A stretch of DNA of 64,000 nt from Clostridia bacterium (GCA_017525875.1 JAFXSG010000048.1:127856-191855); one strand, 5' to 3'. Shown: positions 22,794-31,487, counted from the stretch's first letter. Translations and numbers: made by a program. The notes: generated from the letters alone by a model not told the origin.

Positions 22794-23427
22794 TCACTCC
22801 CCACTCGTTGGTGGTCGGGGCGGAAAACCGGATCGTGCGAATACCGTCCGTGTTCGAGATGGCGACGTACCACTTGCCGTCCGGCGCCTCGGCGCAGGCG
22901 TAATCGAGGCGTGCGATATCGGCGGCGCTCATATTCTTCGGCGTGACGGCTTTAAGGCCGCAAGCGGTCACCGCGGCCATAAACTCCTCCGCGGAAGCTT
23001 CGGTCGTTATGCCGAAAACGTGCACCGCGGGGTCGGTGATCTCGACGCCGGTGACGTACTGCTTCGAATCGAGCACGTCCGGGTAACCGGTGACGGTGTA
23101 GGTCACGTGCTCGCGCGGCAGGTCTTCCGTGCTGTTGACCTCGCCGAACTCGTTCAGCTTCACGGCATACCGCTTCGGAACGTACATCGAGCCGCCGAAC
23201 ATGCCGATGACCTCCGCGAAGTCCGCGCCTTGCAGGGTCCCGCCGCCGAGCTCGTGCAGGATGAAGAGCTCAAGGTCACCCTGCATCTCCGCCGTCGGGT
23301 CCGGGGTCGATGTGGGCTCCGGAGTCGGCGCGCCTCCCGCTTTGCCCTGCCCCGCCTCGTTTCCGCCCGGAGTGCAGGCGGTAAGGAGCAGACAAAAGGC
23401 GAGCAGAATGGCAAGGATGTGTTTCAT
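22786..23427 (-). CDS. Predicted lipoprotein downstream of the serpins
   Basis: 213 residues with a lipoprotein signal (L-L-L-T-A-C, Cys18), a short Pro/Thr/Glu-rich linker (about 32-50) and a soluble domain of about 165 residues. No catalytic motif is evident. AAAGGAG precedes the ATG. It lies on the same strand after serpin 1, separated by a complete family A repeat, and is followed by a terminator, so it is probably the last gene of the sigma-serpin transcript. The C-terminal two-thirds look like a small alpha/beta domain with evenly spaced aromatics. Function unknown. Confidence 0.75.
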   Translation of the reverse strand: MKHILAILLAFCLLLTACTPGGNEAGQGKAGGAPTPEPTSTPDPTAEMQGDLELFILHELGGGTLQGADFAEVIGMFGGSMYVPKRYAVKLNEFGEVNSTEDLPREHVTYTVTGYPDVLDSKQYVTGVEITDPAVHVFGITTEASAEEFMAAVTACGLKAVTPKNMSAADIARLDYACAEAPDGKWYVAISNTDGIRTIRFSAPTTNEWGVMF

Positions 23428-23447
23428 ATCGGACTCCTTTCATATTC

Positions 23448-23573
23448 GCAGGGGCGGCAGCCTGCCGGGTCATTTATCCCGTAGGGGCGGCAGCCTGCCG
23501 CCCGTTTCCGACGGATATGGAGAGCGGCGGAGGAAAACGGTTCCGGCGGGCGGATGGTATCCGCCCCTACGAG
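23448..23573. repeat. Family A repeats, two units
   Basis: A short GCAGGGGCGGCAGCCTGCCG unit is followed by a complete copy whose right end is the GCGGATGGTATCCGC variant (CGGGCGG...CCGCCCCTACG). Confidence 0.8.
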
Positions 23574-23584
23574 AAAATACGGTT

Positions 23585-24925
23585 TTATTCCACGCTCGTC
23601 AGCGCGCCGATGAACAGCGGGACGTTGGTCTCCATATCCATGATCATGAACACGAACGGGCGGTCGAGGACGACCTCGCGGATCTCCGCCGGCGGCATCG
23701 CAGACTCGGGATAGATCTCCACCACGGTCGCGGCGCCGGCGCGGGTGCCGTTTTCCGCGACATCGATATGGGTCTTGTGCTTCACGTCGCCGATGCAGAG
23801 GTTATAGCCCTCCGCCACGGTCCCGAGGCGGGAGAAGTCCGCGATCGCCGAATCGAACGCGTCGGTCATGCCCATGGTCTTGAGCGCGTCGACGAGGCTC
23901 ACGCTGTAATCGAAGCCGAACTTGGGCATCCTTGTATTGACTTTACCGGCCCAGCGGTCTTCGAGCATGGAGAGGAGCCTTTCGCCGGTCAGCCCGTCGA
24001 TGAAGGCGTTCAGGTCCGTCCCCTCGGCGGGCAGCAGCGCCGCGAAGGCGTACGGGCCGTCCTTATAATATTTAAGGAAGCCGGAGCAGGTATCGTCCCC
24101 GATCCAGACGTTCTCCGAGGAGTTCATCATCGTGACGCTCTGCCGCTCGCCGGAGAGCGCGGTGAAGACGTCATCGTGCACCTGGTAATGAGTGTATCTG
24201 TCATCCCACTCCGCGTCGAACAGCAGCGTGTTCACGAGGAACATGACCGTATCCGGGTCGATCTCGTCCAGCATCCTGTCGATCATGCCGTCCGTGTTCT
24301 TTTTCACCCAATCGTTGAGCGCCTCGAGGGTGCTTTCGTCGAACGGCGCGCTGAACACGTCCGCGTCATAGATCGCGGCGTTCCTTTCGAGGAAGTCCCG
24401 ATTCGGCTTGAAGAAGGGTTCGCAGTTCGCCGCGGGGTCGAATTCCCCCTCAAAGCTCTTGAACCAGATGGAGTCCGCGAGCTTGACGGAGGAGCTTTGT
24501 GCGAGCAGCTTCATATAGCTGTAAAGATAGGCGTTCAGCTGCTCGATCGGCATGCCGAGCGTCCGCTCCATCTGGGCGAGGGTCTCGTTATCCGCACCGT
24601 TCGCGGTCATCGCGAGGGCGAGCATCACGGAGAGCGGCGAAACGAGCGAGTTTTCCCCGCGCTCAAGGCTGTTTTTGAAGAGCTCTACGGCAAAGTCCGC
24701 CTGAGCTTTTCGGAACGCGGCGTCGGGCTGCCTGCCGGTCTGCTGCGCAGGCGTGACGTTCGCGGAGAGCTCTTTAAAGCGCTCGCCGGCGTTCGAATGC
24801 TGCACGGGCGCATTGGTGTTCACGGGAGCGGGCGTTTCGCCGCCGTTCGCCGCCGGAGCGCAGGCCGCAAGGCCCAGCATCAGCGCCGCCAACGCGATAC
24901 AAAATACTTTTTTCACGGTTTTCAT
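23585..24925 (-). CDS. Serpin-family protease inhibitor, lipoprotein (serpin 1)
   Basis: 446 residues. Lipoprotein signal (L-G-L-A-A-C, Cys22), a Thr/Pro/Ala linker to about residue 60, then a full serpin fold: N-S-L-V-S-P-L-S-V near 93, L-V-N-T-L-L-F-D-A-E-W near 210 and the C-terminal D-R-P-F-V-F-M-I signature. The hinge reads E-N-G-T-R-A-G-A-A-T. Counting 17 from the hinge Glu places the scissile pair at about Glu-Ser within Y-P-E-S-A, which suggests a target cutting after acidic residues; the register could shift by one or two. It acts outside the cell as a suicide inhibitor and lies 16 bases after serpin 2. Confidence 0.93.
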   Translation of the reverse strand: MKTVKKVFCIALAALMLGLAACAPAANGGETPAPVNTNAPVQHSNAGERFKELSANVTPAQQTGRQPDAAFRKAQADFAVELFKNSLERGENSLVSPLSVMLALAMTANGADNETLAQMERTLGMPIEQLNAYLYSYMKLLAQSSSVKLADSIWFKSFEGEFDPAANCEPFFKPNRDFLERNAAIYDADVFSAPFDESTLEALNDWVKKNTDGMIDRMLDEIDPDTVMFLVNTLLFDAEWDDRYTHYQVHDDVFTALSGERQSVTMMNSSENVWIGDDTCSGFLKYYKDGPYAFAALLPAEGTDLNAFIDGLTGERLLSMLEDRWAGKVNTRMPKFGFDYSVSLVDALKTMGMTDAFDSAIADFSRLGTVAEGYNLCIGDVKHKTHIDVAENGTRAGAATVVEIYPESAMPPAEIREVVLDRPFVFMIMDMETNVPLFIGALTSVE

Positions 24926-24941
24926 AATAAACTCCCTGATC

Positions 24942-26189
24942 TCAGTTCACGTGGTTCAGCGTGCCGATGAAGATCGGCAGATTCGTCGCGTTGTCGACGA
25001 TCATATAGACGAACGGGCGGTCGAGGGTGATCTCGTGGACATTTGTCTCAATGCCCGCGGAATCGAACGTGATCACGGTCACGGCGCCGGCGCGGGTGCC
25101 CTTTTCGCAGACCTCGATATGGGTCTTGTGGATCACCTTGCCCACGTAAAGCTCTAACTCGCTCATGCGCGAAAAATCGGCCACACCCTCGTAGAACGCG
25201 CTGACCATGCCCATGTTTTCGAGGGCGTCGTTGAGTCGGATTTCGTAATCATAGCTGAACTTGGGGAGCCGCGCGAACACCGTTTCGTCCTTCGCGCCGC
25301 TCAGGGTCTCGAGAAGGCCCTCGCCGGTGAGGGAGGCAGCGTAATCCGAAAGCGAAACGCCCTCGTTCGGCAGCAGCGCCGCGAAGCTGTATCGGCCGCC
25401 CGCATAGCTCTTGATAAAGCCCTCAGCCATCCCGTCCGAGATATACGCTTGCTCTTTCGAACCCATCAGCTGAGCTTTCTCGTCCCCGGTCGGGGAATGG
25501 AAAACGCCGTTTTCCACCGCGTAATCGGGATAGGGCTCGCTCCACTCCGCCTCGAAGATAAGCGCGTTGATCAGCATCATCATAGTGTCGCGATCGATTC
25601 TTTCGATAGTCTTCGGGATCATACCGTCCGTTTTTTCACGGATCCAATTGTTGACGTCGTTCACGGTGCCGTCGTCAAACGGCGCGCGGAACGCATCCGC
25701 GCCGTAGTATTCCGCGTTTTTGCTGAGGAAATCCTCTTTCACGGGGCATTTGCCGCGGATCCAGATCGAGTTCGCGGGGATGACCTTGCACTTTTCGTCG
25801 TTCGGGAGGTCATTTGCGAACGCGGCGGCGTATTCGTTGAGCTCGTCGATCGGCAGGCCGTGCATTTTCTCCATCTCGGCAAGCGTTTCGCCGTCCGCGC
25901 CGTTAGCGGCCATCGCGAGCGCGAGCAGCACCGAAAGCGGGGAGACCAGCGAATTATTGCCGTCCCTGATCCCGTTTTTGAAGAGCTCGACGGCGAAACC
26001 CGCCTGGGCCTTCGCAAAGGCGTCATCCGCCTGCCGGCCCCGTGCCCTTGCCGCGGTGAAAGCGGCGGAGAGGTTCTCCGTCTTCGAGCCGGACGACGGC
26101 GCCGCGGGACTGCCTGTGCAGGAAGCGCCGAGGAAAAGCATGGCTGCCGCCAGTAAAAGGGCGATCGTTTTTGTTATATGTTTTTTCAT
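24942..26189 (-). CDS. Serpin-family protease inhibitor, lipoprotein (serpin 2)
   Basis: 415 residues. Lipoprotein signal (F-L-G-A-S-C, Cys24) and a complete serpin domain with N-S-L-V-S-P-L-S-V, L-I-N-A-L-I-F-E-A-E-W and D-R-P-F-V-Y-M-I. The hinge E-K-G-T-R-A-G-A-V-T is followed by V-I-T-F-D-S-A-G-I; the count puts P1-P1' near Ala-Gly, which resembles elastase-type specificity and differs from serpin 1. Gut Firmicutes serpins are known that inhibit host proteases, but a role against the cell's own secreted proteases is equally possible. AAGGAG-type SD. Tandem with serpin 1 in the ECF-sigma operon. Confidence 0.93.
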   Translation of the reverse strand: MKKHITKTIALLLAAAMLFLGASCTGSPAAPSSGSKTENLSAAFTAARARGRQADDAFAKAQAGFAVELFKNGIRDGNNSLVSPLSVLLALAMAANGADGETLAEMEKMHGLPIDELNEYAAAFANDLPNDEKCKVIPANSIWIRGKCPVKEDFLSKNAEYYGADAFRAPFDDGTVNDVNNWIREKTDGMIPKTIERIDRDTMMMLINALIFEAEWSEPYPDYAVENGVFHSPTGDEKAQLMGSKEQAYISDGMAEGFIKSYAGGRYSFAALLPNEGVSLSDYAASLTGEGLLETLSGAKDETVFARLPKFSYDYEIRLNDALENMGMVSAFYEGVADFSRMSELELYVGKVIHKTHIEVCEKGTRAGAVTVITFDSAGIETNVHEITLDRPFVYMIVDNATNLPIFIGTLNHVN

Positions 26190-26222
26190 AAAAAGCTCCT
26201 TGATTATCCGTTTGATCTCGTG

Positions 26223-26960
26223 TTATTTCTGCGCCTCCCGCACGAGCTCGCCGAGCTCCGCGGCGGCGGAGGCGTCGAGCGTGCAGACCGTGCCTGCGTT
26301 GAGGACGAACGTGCCGTCCCCGAGCGCGATCACGCGGAGGGTATCGTTTCCGAAGGCGAGCGATATGATGTGCAGCACTTCCGCGCTGTCCGGGATATCG
26401 GCGTTTTCGTCCGGTTCGAGCTGCGCTATGCATCCGTACATGCGCGCGGCAAGCTCCACACCGATCCAATAGTTGTTCCTGTCATCCCCTTTGGGAACGA
26501 TCAGGATGCCGCCGTCCGGCATGGCGTCGTAAGTGATCTCGTCCTCGAGCTCATACCAGCCGCCCTCGATGCCCGGAGTGCCGCATAGCCACGCGTTCGT
26601 TTCGGCGCCCTCCGGGACGATCCCGTCGACGGCGCCGGGTTCAGCCGTTGCGTTCGCCGCGCCTGCCGCTTCCGCGTCAAGTTCCTGCGTCGCGGTTTCG
26701 CAGACCGCGCTCCCGCCCTGCGAAGGAACGGCGGTTTTCACGGTCTGATCTCCGTAGGCGTATCCCTCCTCAGCCGTACGGCCGGGGCCTTTGAGGAGCG
26801 GCAGGATCGCGAAGCCGAACACGAGCGCGAAGACCGCAGCGGCGGAAAGCGCGGGAATGACGGTGTTTTTGATCACGCGCCGGCGTTGTGCCGCGGCCGC
26901 GTCGTGCCGGGCTTTGTTTTGCATTATTTCGGCTTGCGCCTGTTCGATGGTTCGCCTCAT
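26223..26960 (-). CDS. Single-pass membrane protein after ECF sigma gene
   Basis: 245 residues: a basic, Gln/Ala/Arg-rich cytoplasmic tail of about 30 residues, one membrane segment (about 31-54) and an exported C-terminus with an Ala/Glu-rich linker followed by a compact domain (W-Y-E-L-E-D-E-I and L-A-F-G-N-D-T-L-R-V). Its place directly after a sigma gene is where anti-sigma factors usually lie, but the cytoplasmic part is short and has no zinc-binding HxxxCxxC, so that role is only a guess. AAAGGAG precedes the ATG. Thirty-three bases separate it from serpin 2. Confidence 0.75.
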   Translation of the reverse strand: MRRTIEQAQAEIMQNKARHDAAAAQRRRVIKNTVIPALSAAAVFALVFGFAILPLLKGPGRTAEEGYAYGDQTVKTAVPSQGGSAVCETATQELDAEAAGAANATAEPGAVDGIVPEGAETNAWLCGTPGIEGGWYELEDEITYDAMPDGGILIVPKGDDRNNYWIGVELAARMYGCIAQLEPDENADIPDSAEVLHIISLAFGNDTLRVIALGDGTFVLNAGTVCTLDASAAAELGELVREAQK

Positions 26961-26975
26961 GGGTATTGCTCCTTT

Positions 26976-27066
26976 GTGGGGGCGGCAATCTGCCGCCCGC
27001 TGGTTTCGGGATCGGAAAGCCGGAAGAATCTTCGTTTTCGGCGGGAGGATGATATCCGCCGCTAAA
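26976..27066. repeat. Family A repeat overlapping the sigma-factor stop codon
   Basis: The left end GGGGGCGGCAATCTGCCGCC and the right end GGATGATATCCGCCGCTA bracket 45 bases. The TAG stop of the sigma gene is made from the usual CCTAC of the repeat, which here reads GCTA. Confidence 0.75.
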
Positions 27067-27598
27067 GGATCTGTCGCAGCTCCCTTTTCGCTCTTGCGAG
27101 CAGGTTGTCGACCTGCTTGCGGTTTTTGCCGAGGACGCGGGCGGCCTCGTCGTAGCTCATTCCCTCGATATAGACGAGGTGGACGGCGGAGCGCATCGGC
27201 TCCTGGAGCTCCGCAAGCGCTTTTGCGAGCGACTTTTTGATCGAGTCCGAAAGCACTTCGTCCTCGAGCGAGGCCTCGTCCGCCGCGTTGTCCTCGAGCG
27301 GGACGAACGCGATGCGCCTTTGCCTGCGCAAAAGGTTCAGCGCCTTGTGCCTCGCCACCGCGTAGAGGTAGGTCTTGAGCGACGAGCGAAAGCCGAAGCG
27401 CGACGGGTGGATCACCAGCTCGGTCATGGCCTCGATCGCGACGTCCTCCGCGGCGTGGACGTCGTGAACGAAGCCGTTCGCGAAGTAGGTCAGGCCGTTA
27501 AAATACGCGGTCATCACCTCGCGGAAAGCCGTTTCATCGCCGTCCAGATACCGGCGGTAAGCCATTTCGGCGCTTTTGTCCGAACCGTTTTCAAGCAT
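27062..27598 (-). CDS. ECF-type RNA polymerase sigma factor
   Basis: 178 residues with sigma region 2 (about 12-85: F-R-E-V-M-T-A-Y-F, H-A-A-E-D-V-A-I-E-A, and L-K-T-Y-L-Y-A-V-A-R-H-K-A-L-N) and region 4 (about 112-178: L-Q-E-P-M-R-S-A-V, G-M-S-Y-D-E-A-A-R-V-L-G-K and V-D-N-L-L-A-R-A-K). There is no region 1 or 3, as in ECF factors. It heads an operon with a membrane protein, two serpins and a lipoprotein, so it probably directs or responds to an envelope or protease signal. The consensus promoter upstream suggests housekeeping transcription rather than strict self-activation. Confidence 0.93.
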   Translation of the reverse strand: MLENGSDKSAEMAYRRYLDGDETAFREVMTAYFNGLTYFANGFVHDVHAAEDVAIEAMTELVIHPSRFGFRSSLKTYLYAVARHKALNLLRRQRRIAFVPLEDNAADEASLEDEVLSDSIKKSLAKALAELQEPMRSAVHLVYIEGMSYDEAARVLGKNRKQVDNLLARAKRELRQIL

Positions 27599-27663
27599 GC
27601 TCTTTGGTCCTTCTGTTATTTTGTCACGCGGGAAGGGATGGTTCCTTATATAATCATAAAGAA

Positions 27664-27692
27664 ATTATAGATCGCGCGTCGGGGCAAGTCAA
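27664..27692 (-). promoter_or_regulatory. Promoter of the ECF sigma-serpin operon
   Basis: TTGACT (27687-27692, minus), 17 bases, TATAAT (27664-27669). Confidence 0.85.
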
Positions 27693-27755
27693 CCGCGGGA
27701 TGCGGCGGAGAGGCGCTTTGACGAATCGTTTTTCCATCACGGCACCGTCAGGCAC

Positions 27756-27781
27756 GGCGGGCGGATGGTATCCGCCCCTGC
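27756..27781. repeat. Family A right end, GGATGGTATCC variant
   Basis: GGCGGGCGGATGGTATCCGC followed by CCCTGC; no left partner seen nearby. Confidence 0.65.
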
Positions 27782-27820
27782 AATGCGCAAAAGCGTGGTC
27801 GGTTGCCGCCGCGCTTACGC

Positions 27821-27849
27821 TTGCATCTTCGCCCGCGTTGTGCTATATT
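27821..27849 (+). promoter_or_regulatory. Promoter of tsaC
   Basis: TTGCAT (27821-27826), 17 bases, TATATT (27844-27849). Confidence 0.7.
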
Positions 27850-27885
27850 ATTTGCGGCGCGGGGAGCCGTGCCGGTAAAGCAATA

Positions 27886-28926
27886 ATGAAGACAGAACTA
27901 TACAACGCAAAAACTCAAAAGGAAAACGGAACGGGCGTTGCCGGGCGGGTGATCCGCGCCGGAGGGCTCGTCGTGTTCCCGACGGAGACCGTCTACGGCC
28001 TCGGCGCCAACGGGTTGGACGGCGAGGCGGTCGCGAAGATCTTTGAGGCGAAGGGCCGCCCGAACGACAACCCGCTGATACTGCACGTTGCCAAAAAGAG
28101 CGATGTGCGCCCGCTGTGGGTCAAGATCCCGGACACGGCGCGCCTGCTGATGGACGAGTTCTGGCCCGGGCCGCTGACGCTCGTTTACCTCAAGAGCAGT
28201 ATCGTGCCGGACGCCGTTACCGCCGGCCTTGATACCGTCGCCGTGCGCATGCCGGAGCACAGGACCGCGCTTGCGCTGATCCGCGCGGCGGGCGTGCCGA
28301 TCGCGGCGCCGAGCGCCAATCTTTCCGGCAAGCCGAGCCCCACGAGGATCGAGCACGTGCTCGAGGATATGGACGGGCGTGTGGACGTGATGCTCGACGG
28401 CGGGCCCTGCTCCGTGGGCGTGGAATCGACCGTGCTTTCGCTCGTCGGCACTCCCACGATCCTACGTCCGGGCGGCGTCACGAAGGAAATGCTGGAAAGC
28501 GTCATCGGGACGGTCAGGGTCGCTAACGCGGTGCTGAACCCTCTGGGCGAGAACGAGGTCGCCGCCTCTCCCGGGATGAAATACCGCCACTACGCGCCGG
28601 ACTGCGAGGTCGTCGTTGCGGAGGGGAGCCCCCGCCGCGCCGCCTCCATCATCAACCGCGAGTACAGCCTTGCGGAGTCCGAGGGCAAAAACTGCATTAT
28701 TTTTGCTACGGAGCAGACGAAGAGCTATTATAAAGGCAAAAAATATGTTATAATCGGGGACAGGGACATGCCCTCGTCGCTCTGCGCGTCGCTTTTCGCG
28801 GCGCTTCGGGACGAGAGCGGCGGCACGGATATCATCTTCGCGGAGGCCATCCCCGCGCGGGAACAGGGGCTCGCCTATATGAACCGCCTGCTGAGAGCCT
28901 CCGGCTTCACCGTGCTGAACAACTGA
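27886..28926 (+). CDS. tsaC: L-threonylcarbamoyladenylate synthase (Sua5 type)
   Basis: 346 residues. The YrdC domain (about 15-205) has F-P-T-E-T-V-Y-G-L-G, K-G-R-P-N-D-N-P-L and A-P-S-A-N-L-S-G, the ATP/threonine site motifs; the V-E-S-T-V loop and I-L-R-P-G-G close it. About 110 residues beyond form the Sua5 C-terminal domain after a linker (A-A-S-P-G-M-K-Y-R-H-Y-A-P). It makes the threonylcarbamoyl-AMP used for t6A37 of ANN-decoding tRNAs. The ATG at 27886 has a modest SD (GGTAAAG). rpiB follows after 24 bases, so the two may form an operon with upp. Confidence 0.94.
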   Translation: MKTELYNAKTQKENGTGVAGRVIRAGGLVVFPTETVYGLGANGLDGEAVAKIFEAKGRPNDNPLILHVAKKSDVRPLWVKIPDTARLLMDEFWPGPLTLVYLKSSIVPDAVTAGLDTVAVRMPEHRTALALIRAAGVPIAAPSANLSGKPSPTRIEHVLEDMDGRVDVMLDGGPCSVGVESTVLSLVGTPTILRPGGVTKEMLESVIGTVRVANAVLNPLGENEVAASPGMKYRHYAPDCEVVVAEGSPRRAASIINREYSLAESEGKNCIIFATEQTKSYYKGKKYVIIGDRDMPSSLCASLFAALRDESGGTDIIFAEAIPAREQGLAYMNRLLRASGFTVLNN

Positions 28927-28950
28927 AAAGCCTTATCAAAGGAGATTTTT

Positions 28951-29388
28951 ATGAAGATCGCTATCGCATCCGACCATGGCGGATTTGAACTCAAGCAGCA
29001 TATCATGGCTCTTCTTACCGAGCTCGGCCACGAATACACGGATTTCGGCTGCTACAGTACGGACAGCATGGACTATCCGGACGTCGCCTTCCCCGCCGCG
29101 GAGGCAGTCGCAAGGAACGAATACGAGCGCGGCATCCTGATCTGCGGCACGGGCATCGGCGTTTCGATCTGCGCGAACAAGGTCAGGGGCGTGCGTTGCG
29201 CGCTCTGCGGAGACGTGCTTTCGGCGGAGCTGACAAGGCAGCATAACGACAGCAACGTCCTTGCGATGGGCGGCAGGATCATCGGCGTGGAGACCGCGAA
29301 GGCGATCGTCCGCACCTGGCTCGGGACCGAATTCCTCGGCGGCAGGCACGAGCGCCGCATCGCGAAGATCTCCGATCACGAGCTTTGA
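28951..29388 (+). CDS. rpiB: Ribose 5-phosphate isomerase B
   Basis: 145 residues, the usual RpiB length. The N-terminal [13 protein letters not shown], the active-site C-G-T-G-I-G near residue 66 and [14 protein letters not shown] near 97 identify it. It interconverts ribose 5-phosphate and ribulose 5-phosphate in the cytoplasm. AAAGGAG is 6 bases from the ATG. It lies between tsaC and upp on one strand; the upp product uses PRPP, which derives from ribose 5-phosphate, so the pairing makes metabolic sense. Confidence 0.97.
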   Translation: MKIAIASDHGGFELKQHIMALLTELGHEYTDFGCYSTDSMDYPDVAFPAAEAVARNEYERGILICGTGIGVSICANKVRGVRCALCGDVLSAELTRQHNDSNVLAMGGRIIGVETAKAIVRTWLGTEFLGGRHERRIAKISDHEL

Positions 29389-29456
29389 AGCCGAGCCTTC
29401 ATTTATTTATTAACAGTACGATCTCAATTAAAAAAGTTGAAATACAGGGGGCAATT

Positions 29457-30098
29457 ATGGAAAGCTACATGCAAAACGTAACCGTGGTCAATCACCCGCT
29501 GGTGCAGCACAAGCTCACCTTCCTGCGCGACCGCAACACCGGAACGAAGGATTTCCGTGCGCTGCTCAAGGAGCTTTCGACGCTGATGGCGTACGAGGTG
29601 ACGAGGGATCTTCCTCTTGAGGAGATCGAGATCGAAACGCCCGTCGCGAAGACGAAGTCCCGCGTGCTCGCAGGCCGCAAGCTCGGCATCGTGCCCATCC
29701 TCCGCGCCGGCCTCGGCATGGCGGACGGCGTGCTCGAGCTGATCCCCGCCGCGAAGGTCGGTCATATCGGCCTCTACCGCGACCCCGTCACCCTTGCTCC
29801 GGTCAGCTATTACTGCAAGCTGCCCACCGACACCGCGAGCCGCGACATGATCGTCGTCGACCCGATGCTCGCGACCGGCGGCTCCGCAGCCGAGGGCATC
29901 CGCATCGTGAAGGAAGCGGGCTGCAGAACTATCCGCCTGATGTGCCTCGTGGCGGCTCCGGAGGGCCTCAAGGCGCTCCATGAACAGCATCCGGACGTCC
30001 CGATCTTCACCGCCGCGATCGACAGCCACCTCAACGAGCACGGCTATATCGTCCCCGGCCTCGGCGACGCGGGCGACCGTATCTTCGGGACCAAATAA
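29457..30098 (+). CDS. upp: Uracil phosphoribosyltransferase
   Basis: 213 residues from ATG 29457 (GGGGGC 4 bases upstream). R-A-G-L-G-M-A-D-G near 80, the PRPP loop [11 protein letters not shown] near 133 and the C-terminal [17 protein letters not shown] are diagnostic. It salvages uracil to UMP with PRPP. A terminator follows at once. No PyrR-type leader was recognised upstream. Confidence 0.97.
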   Translation: MESYMQNVTVVNHPLVQHKLTFLRDRNTGTKDFRALLKELSTLMAYEVTRDLPLEEIEIETPVAKTKSRVLAGRKLGIVPILRAGLGMADGVLELIPAAKVGHIGLYRDPVTLAPVSYYCKLPTDTASRDMIVVDPMLATGGSAAEGIRIVKEAGCRTIRLMCLVAAPEGLKALHEQHPDVPIFTAAIDSHLNEHGYIVPGLGDAGDRIFGTK

Positions 30099-30111
30099 GT
30101 ATTATAGTAAG

Positions 30112-30147
30112 AACGGCTGGATGCTCAAGCGCATCCCGCCGTTTTTT
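30112..30147 (+). terminator. upp terminator
   Basis: AACGGCtgGATGC-tcaa-GCGCATCccGCCGTT then TTTTG. Confidence 0.85.
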
Positions 30148-30229
30148 GTTTGGATATCGCCGGGGCGGCAAAACGCATCGTTCCGGCCTTCCCCTCAAAG
30201 GGGAAGCCCTCCTGTTCCCCCGACCGGTC

Positions 30230-30356
30230 GTAGGGGCGGCAATCTGCCGCCCGTCAGCAACAATGACCGGATGCGGCGGAGGATCGCTTTCACGGGTCAT
30301 TTCTTCCTTGTGCGGAAACGCGTACTCGGCGGGCGGCAGGTTGCCGCCCCTACGGG
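30230..30356. repeat. Family A repeat, same lineage as 37693-37819
   Basis: Complete copy. Its inner sequence (CGGAGGATCGCTTTCACGGG, TCATTTCTTCC, GGAAACGCGTACTCGG) is nearly identical to the copy at 37693, including the following family B end and CGGACTTGGTGCGATAGG. Confidence 0.85.
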
Positions 30357-30365
30357 TAAAATAAG

Positions 30366-30650
30366 CTTCAGGCCTTCCCCTTGAGGGGATGCGATTCGGA
30401 CTTGGTGCGATAGGTTTCAGGCCTTCCCCTTTGAGGGGATGCGACCTGCTTCAGGCCTTCCCCTTGAGGGGAAGGTGGCAGGCGCAGCCTGACGGATGAG
30501 GTGTTGGGTAAACCAACTCCGATGTTTGGTCGGTCAGCAGCTTGAACACCTCATCAGTCAGCCTTCGCTTAAACTCGGCTGCCAGCGTGCGACCTGCGGA
30601 TCGCGTACCCTCAAGGGGAAGCCCGCCATATCGAAGGGAAGCCCGCCGGC
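30366..30650. repeat. Family B cluster with iterated left ends
   Basis: Three successive left ends (CAGGCCTTCCCC..TTGAGGGG near 30370, 30420 and 30453) precede GGATGAGGTGTT, then one right half with AACACCTCATCAGTCAGCC and CCCTCAAGGGGAAGCC. A lone end also lies at 30180-30213. Confidence 0.8.
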
Positions 30651-30665
30651 CGCACCCGATCAGCC

Positions 30666-30834
30666 GTAGGGGCGGCAATCTGCCGCCCGCTGTTCGGGCG
30701 TCCGACCTGCCGGGGAGGCACGGGATGCTGTGGCGGGAGCGTTCGTGCAGCAGTTTTGCTTTCCGTCGTGACATTGTTTATTTCGCGGGTCGGTTGCTCG
30801 AGCAACCGATCGGCTGAATTGCCGCCCCTACGGG
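30666..30834. repeat. Family A repeat with GGTTGCTCGAGCAACC core
   Basis: Complete copy whose right part holds the palindrome GGTTGCTCGAGCAACC; the same palindrome is in the copy at 38303. Up to 31080 I see another worn family B end (30845-30873) and an inverted repeat GGACTG/CAGTCC (30917-30946), but no gene. Confidence 0.75.
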
Positions 30835-31088
30835 TAAAATAAGCTTCAGGCCTTACCCTTGAGGGGATGCGATCCCGTTTTCCCCCGCCGCGGTATTCTG
30901 CCTTTCGTTTTTTGCCGGACTGCCTGCATTTTTTAAAAAACAGTCCGTAGGCGTCGTTTCGCGCCCGCTGCCCGAGCGCGCTTGCCGGGCTGTGAAAGCC
31001 AAAAATAAACACGCACCACAGCAATCGAAGCCGCCTGCGATCGTTGTGGTACGCTGTTACCGGGTATTCTGTTGTGCCGTTTGGCGCG

Positions 31089-31451
31089 TCAGTCTACGAT
31101 CCTGCGGATCTTCGCAAGCTGCGCCTCGTCGCACTTGCCGCGCTCGATCATGAGAGCAAGCACGTCGGCAATGGAAGCGCCGTCGCTTCCGTCGAGCAGA
31201 TCCCCGCGGGAGAGCACTACGTACTCCGCGCGCGTGAAAGCGGGCACATACAGATAGCTGCGCACCTGCTTGCCTGCGATCTTGATATAGCCCTTTGCAT
31301 TAAGCCGGTTCACGAAGGTCTGGACCGTTTGATACGTCCAGTCGTGCCCCTGGATCTCGCGCCAAATGTCCGTTATGATAACGGGCTTTCCTGCCGACCA
31401 GATGATCTTCATGATCTCCAGCTCGGCACTCGATACGTCTTTCAGGATCAT
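31089..31451 (-). CDS. Orphan BlaI/MecI-family repressor
   Basis: 120 residues with the family helices: E-L-E-I-M-K-I-I-W near residue 10, W-T-Y-Q-T-V-Q-T-F-V-N-R-L near 38 and K-G-Y-I-K. The C-terminal part ends in a helical dimerisation segment. Unlike 3365-3715 it has no M56 peptidase neighbour, and no other gene shares its transcript in this window. AGGAG precedes the ATG. An ACAAT-gta-ATTGT palindrome touches its -35 box and may be its own operator. The target genes are unknown. Confidence 0.88.
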   Translation of the reverse strand: MILKDVSSAELEIMKIIWSAGKPVIITDIWREIQGHDWTYQTVQTFVNRLNAKGYIKIAGKQVRSYLYVPAFTRAEYVVLSRGDLLDGSDGASIADVLALMIERGKCDEAQLAKIRRIVD

Positions 31452-31487
31452 GGGGGTTATCTCCTGTTGCTGTTTCTTTTGCCTAAC

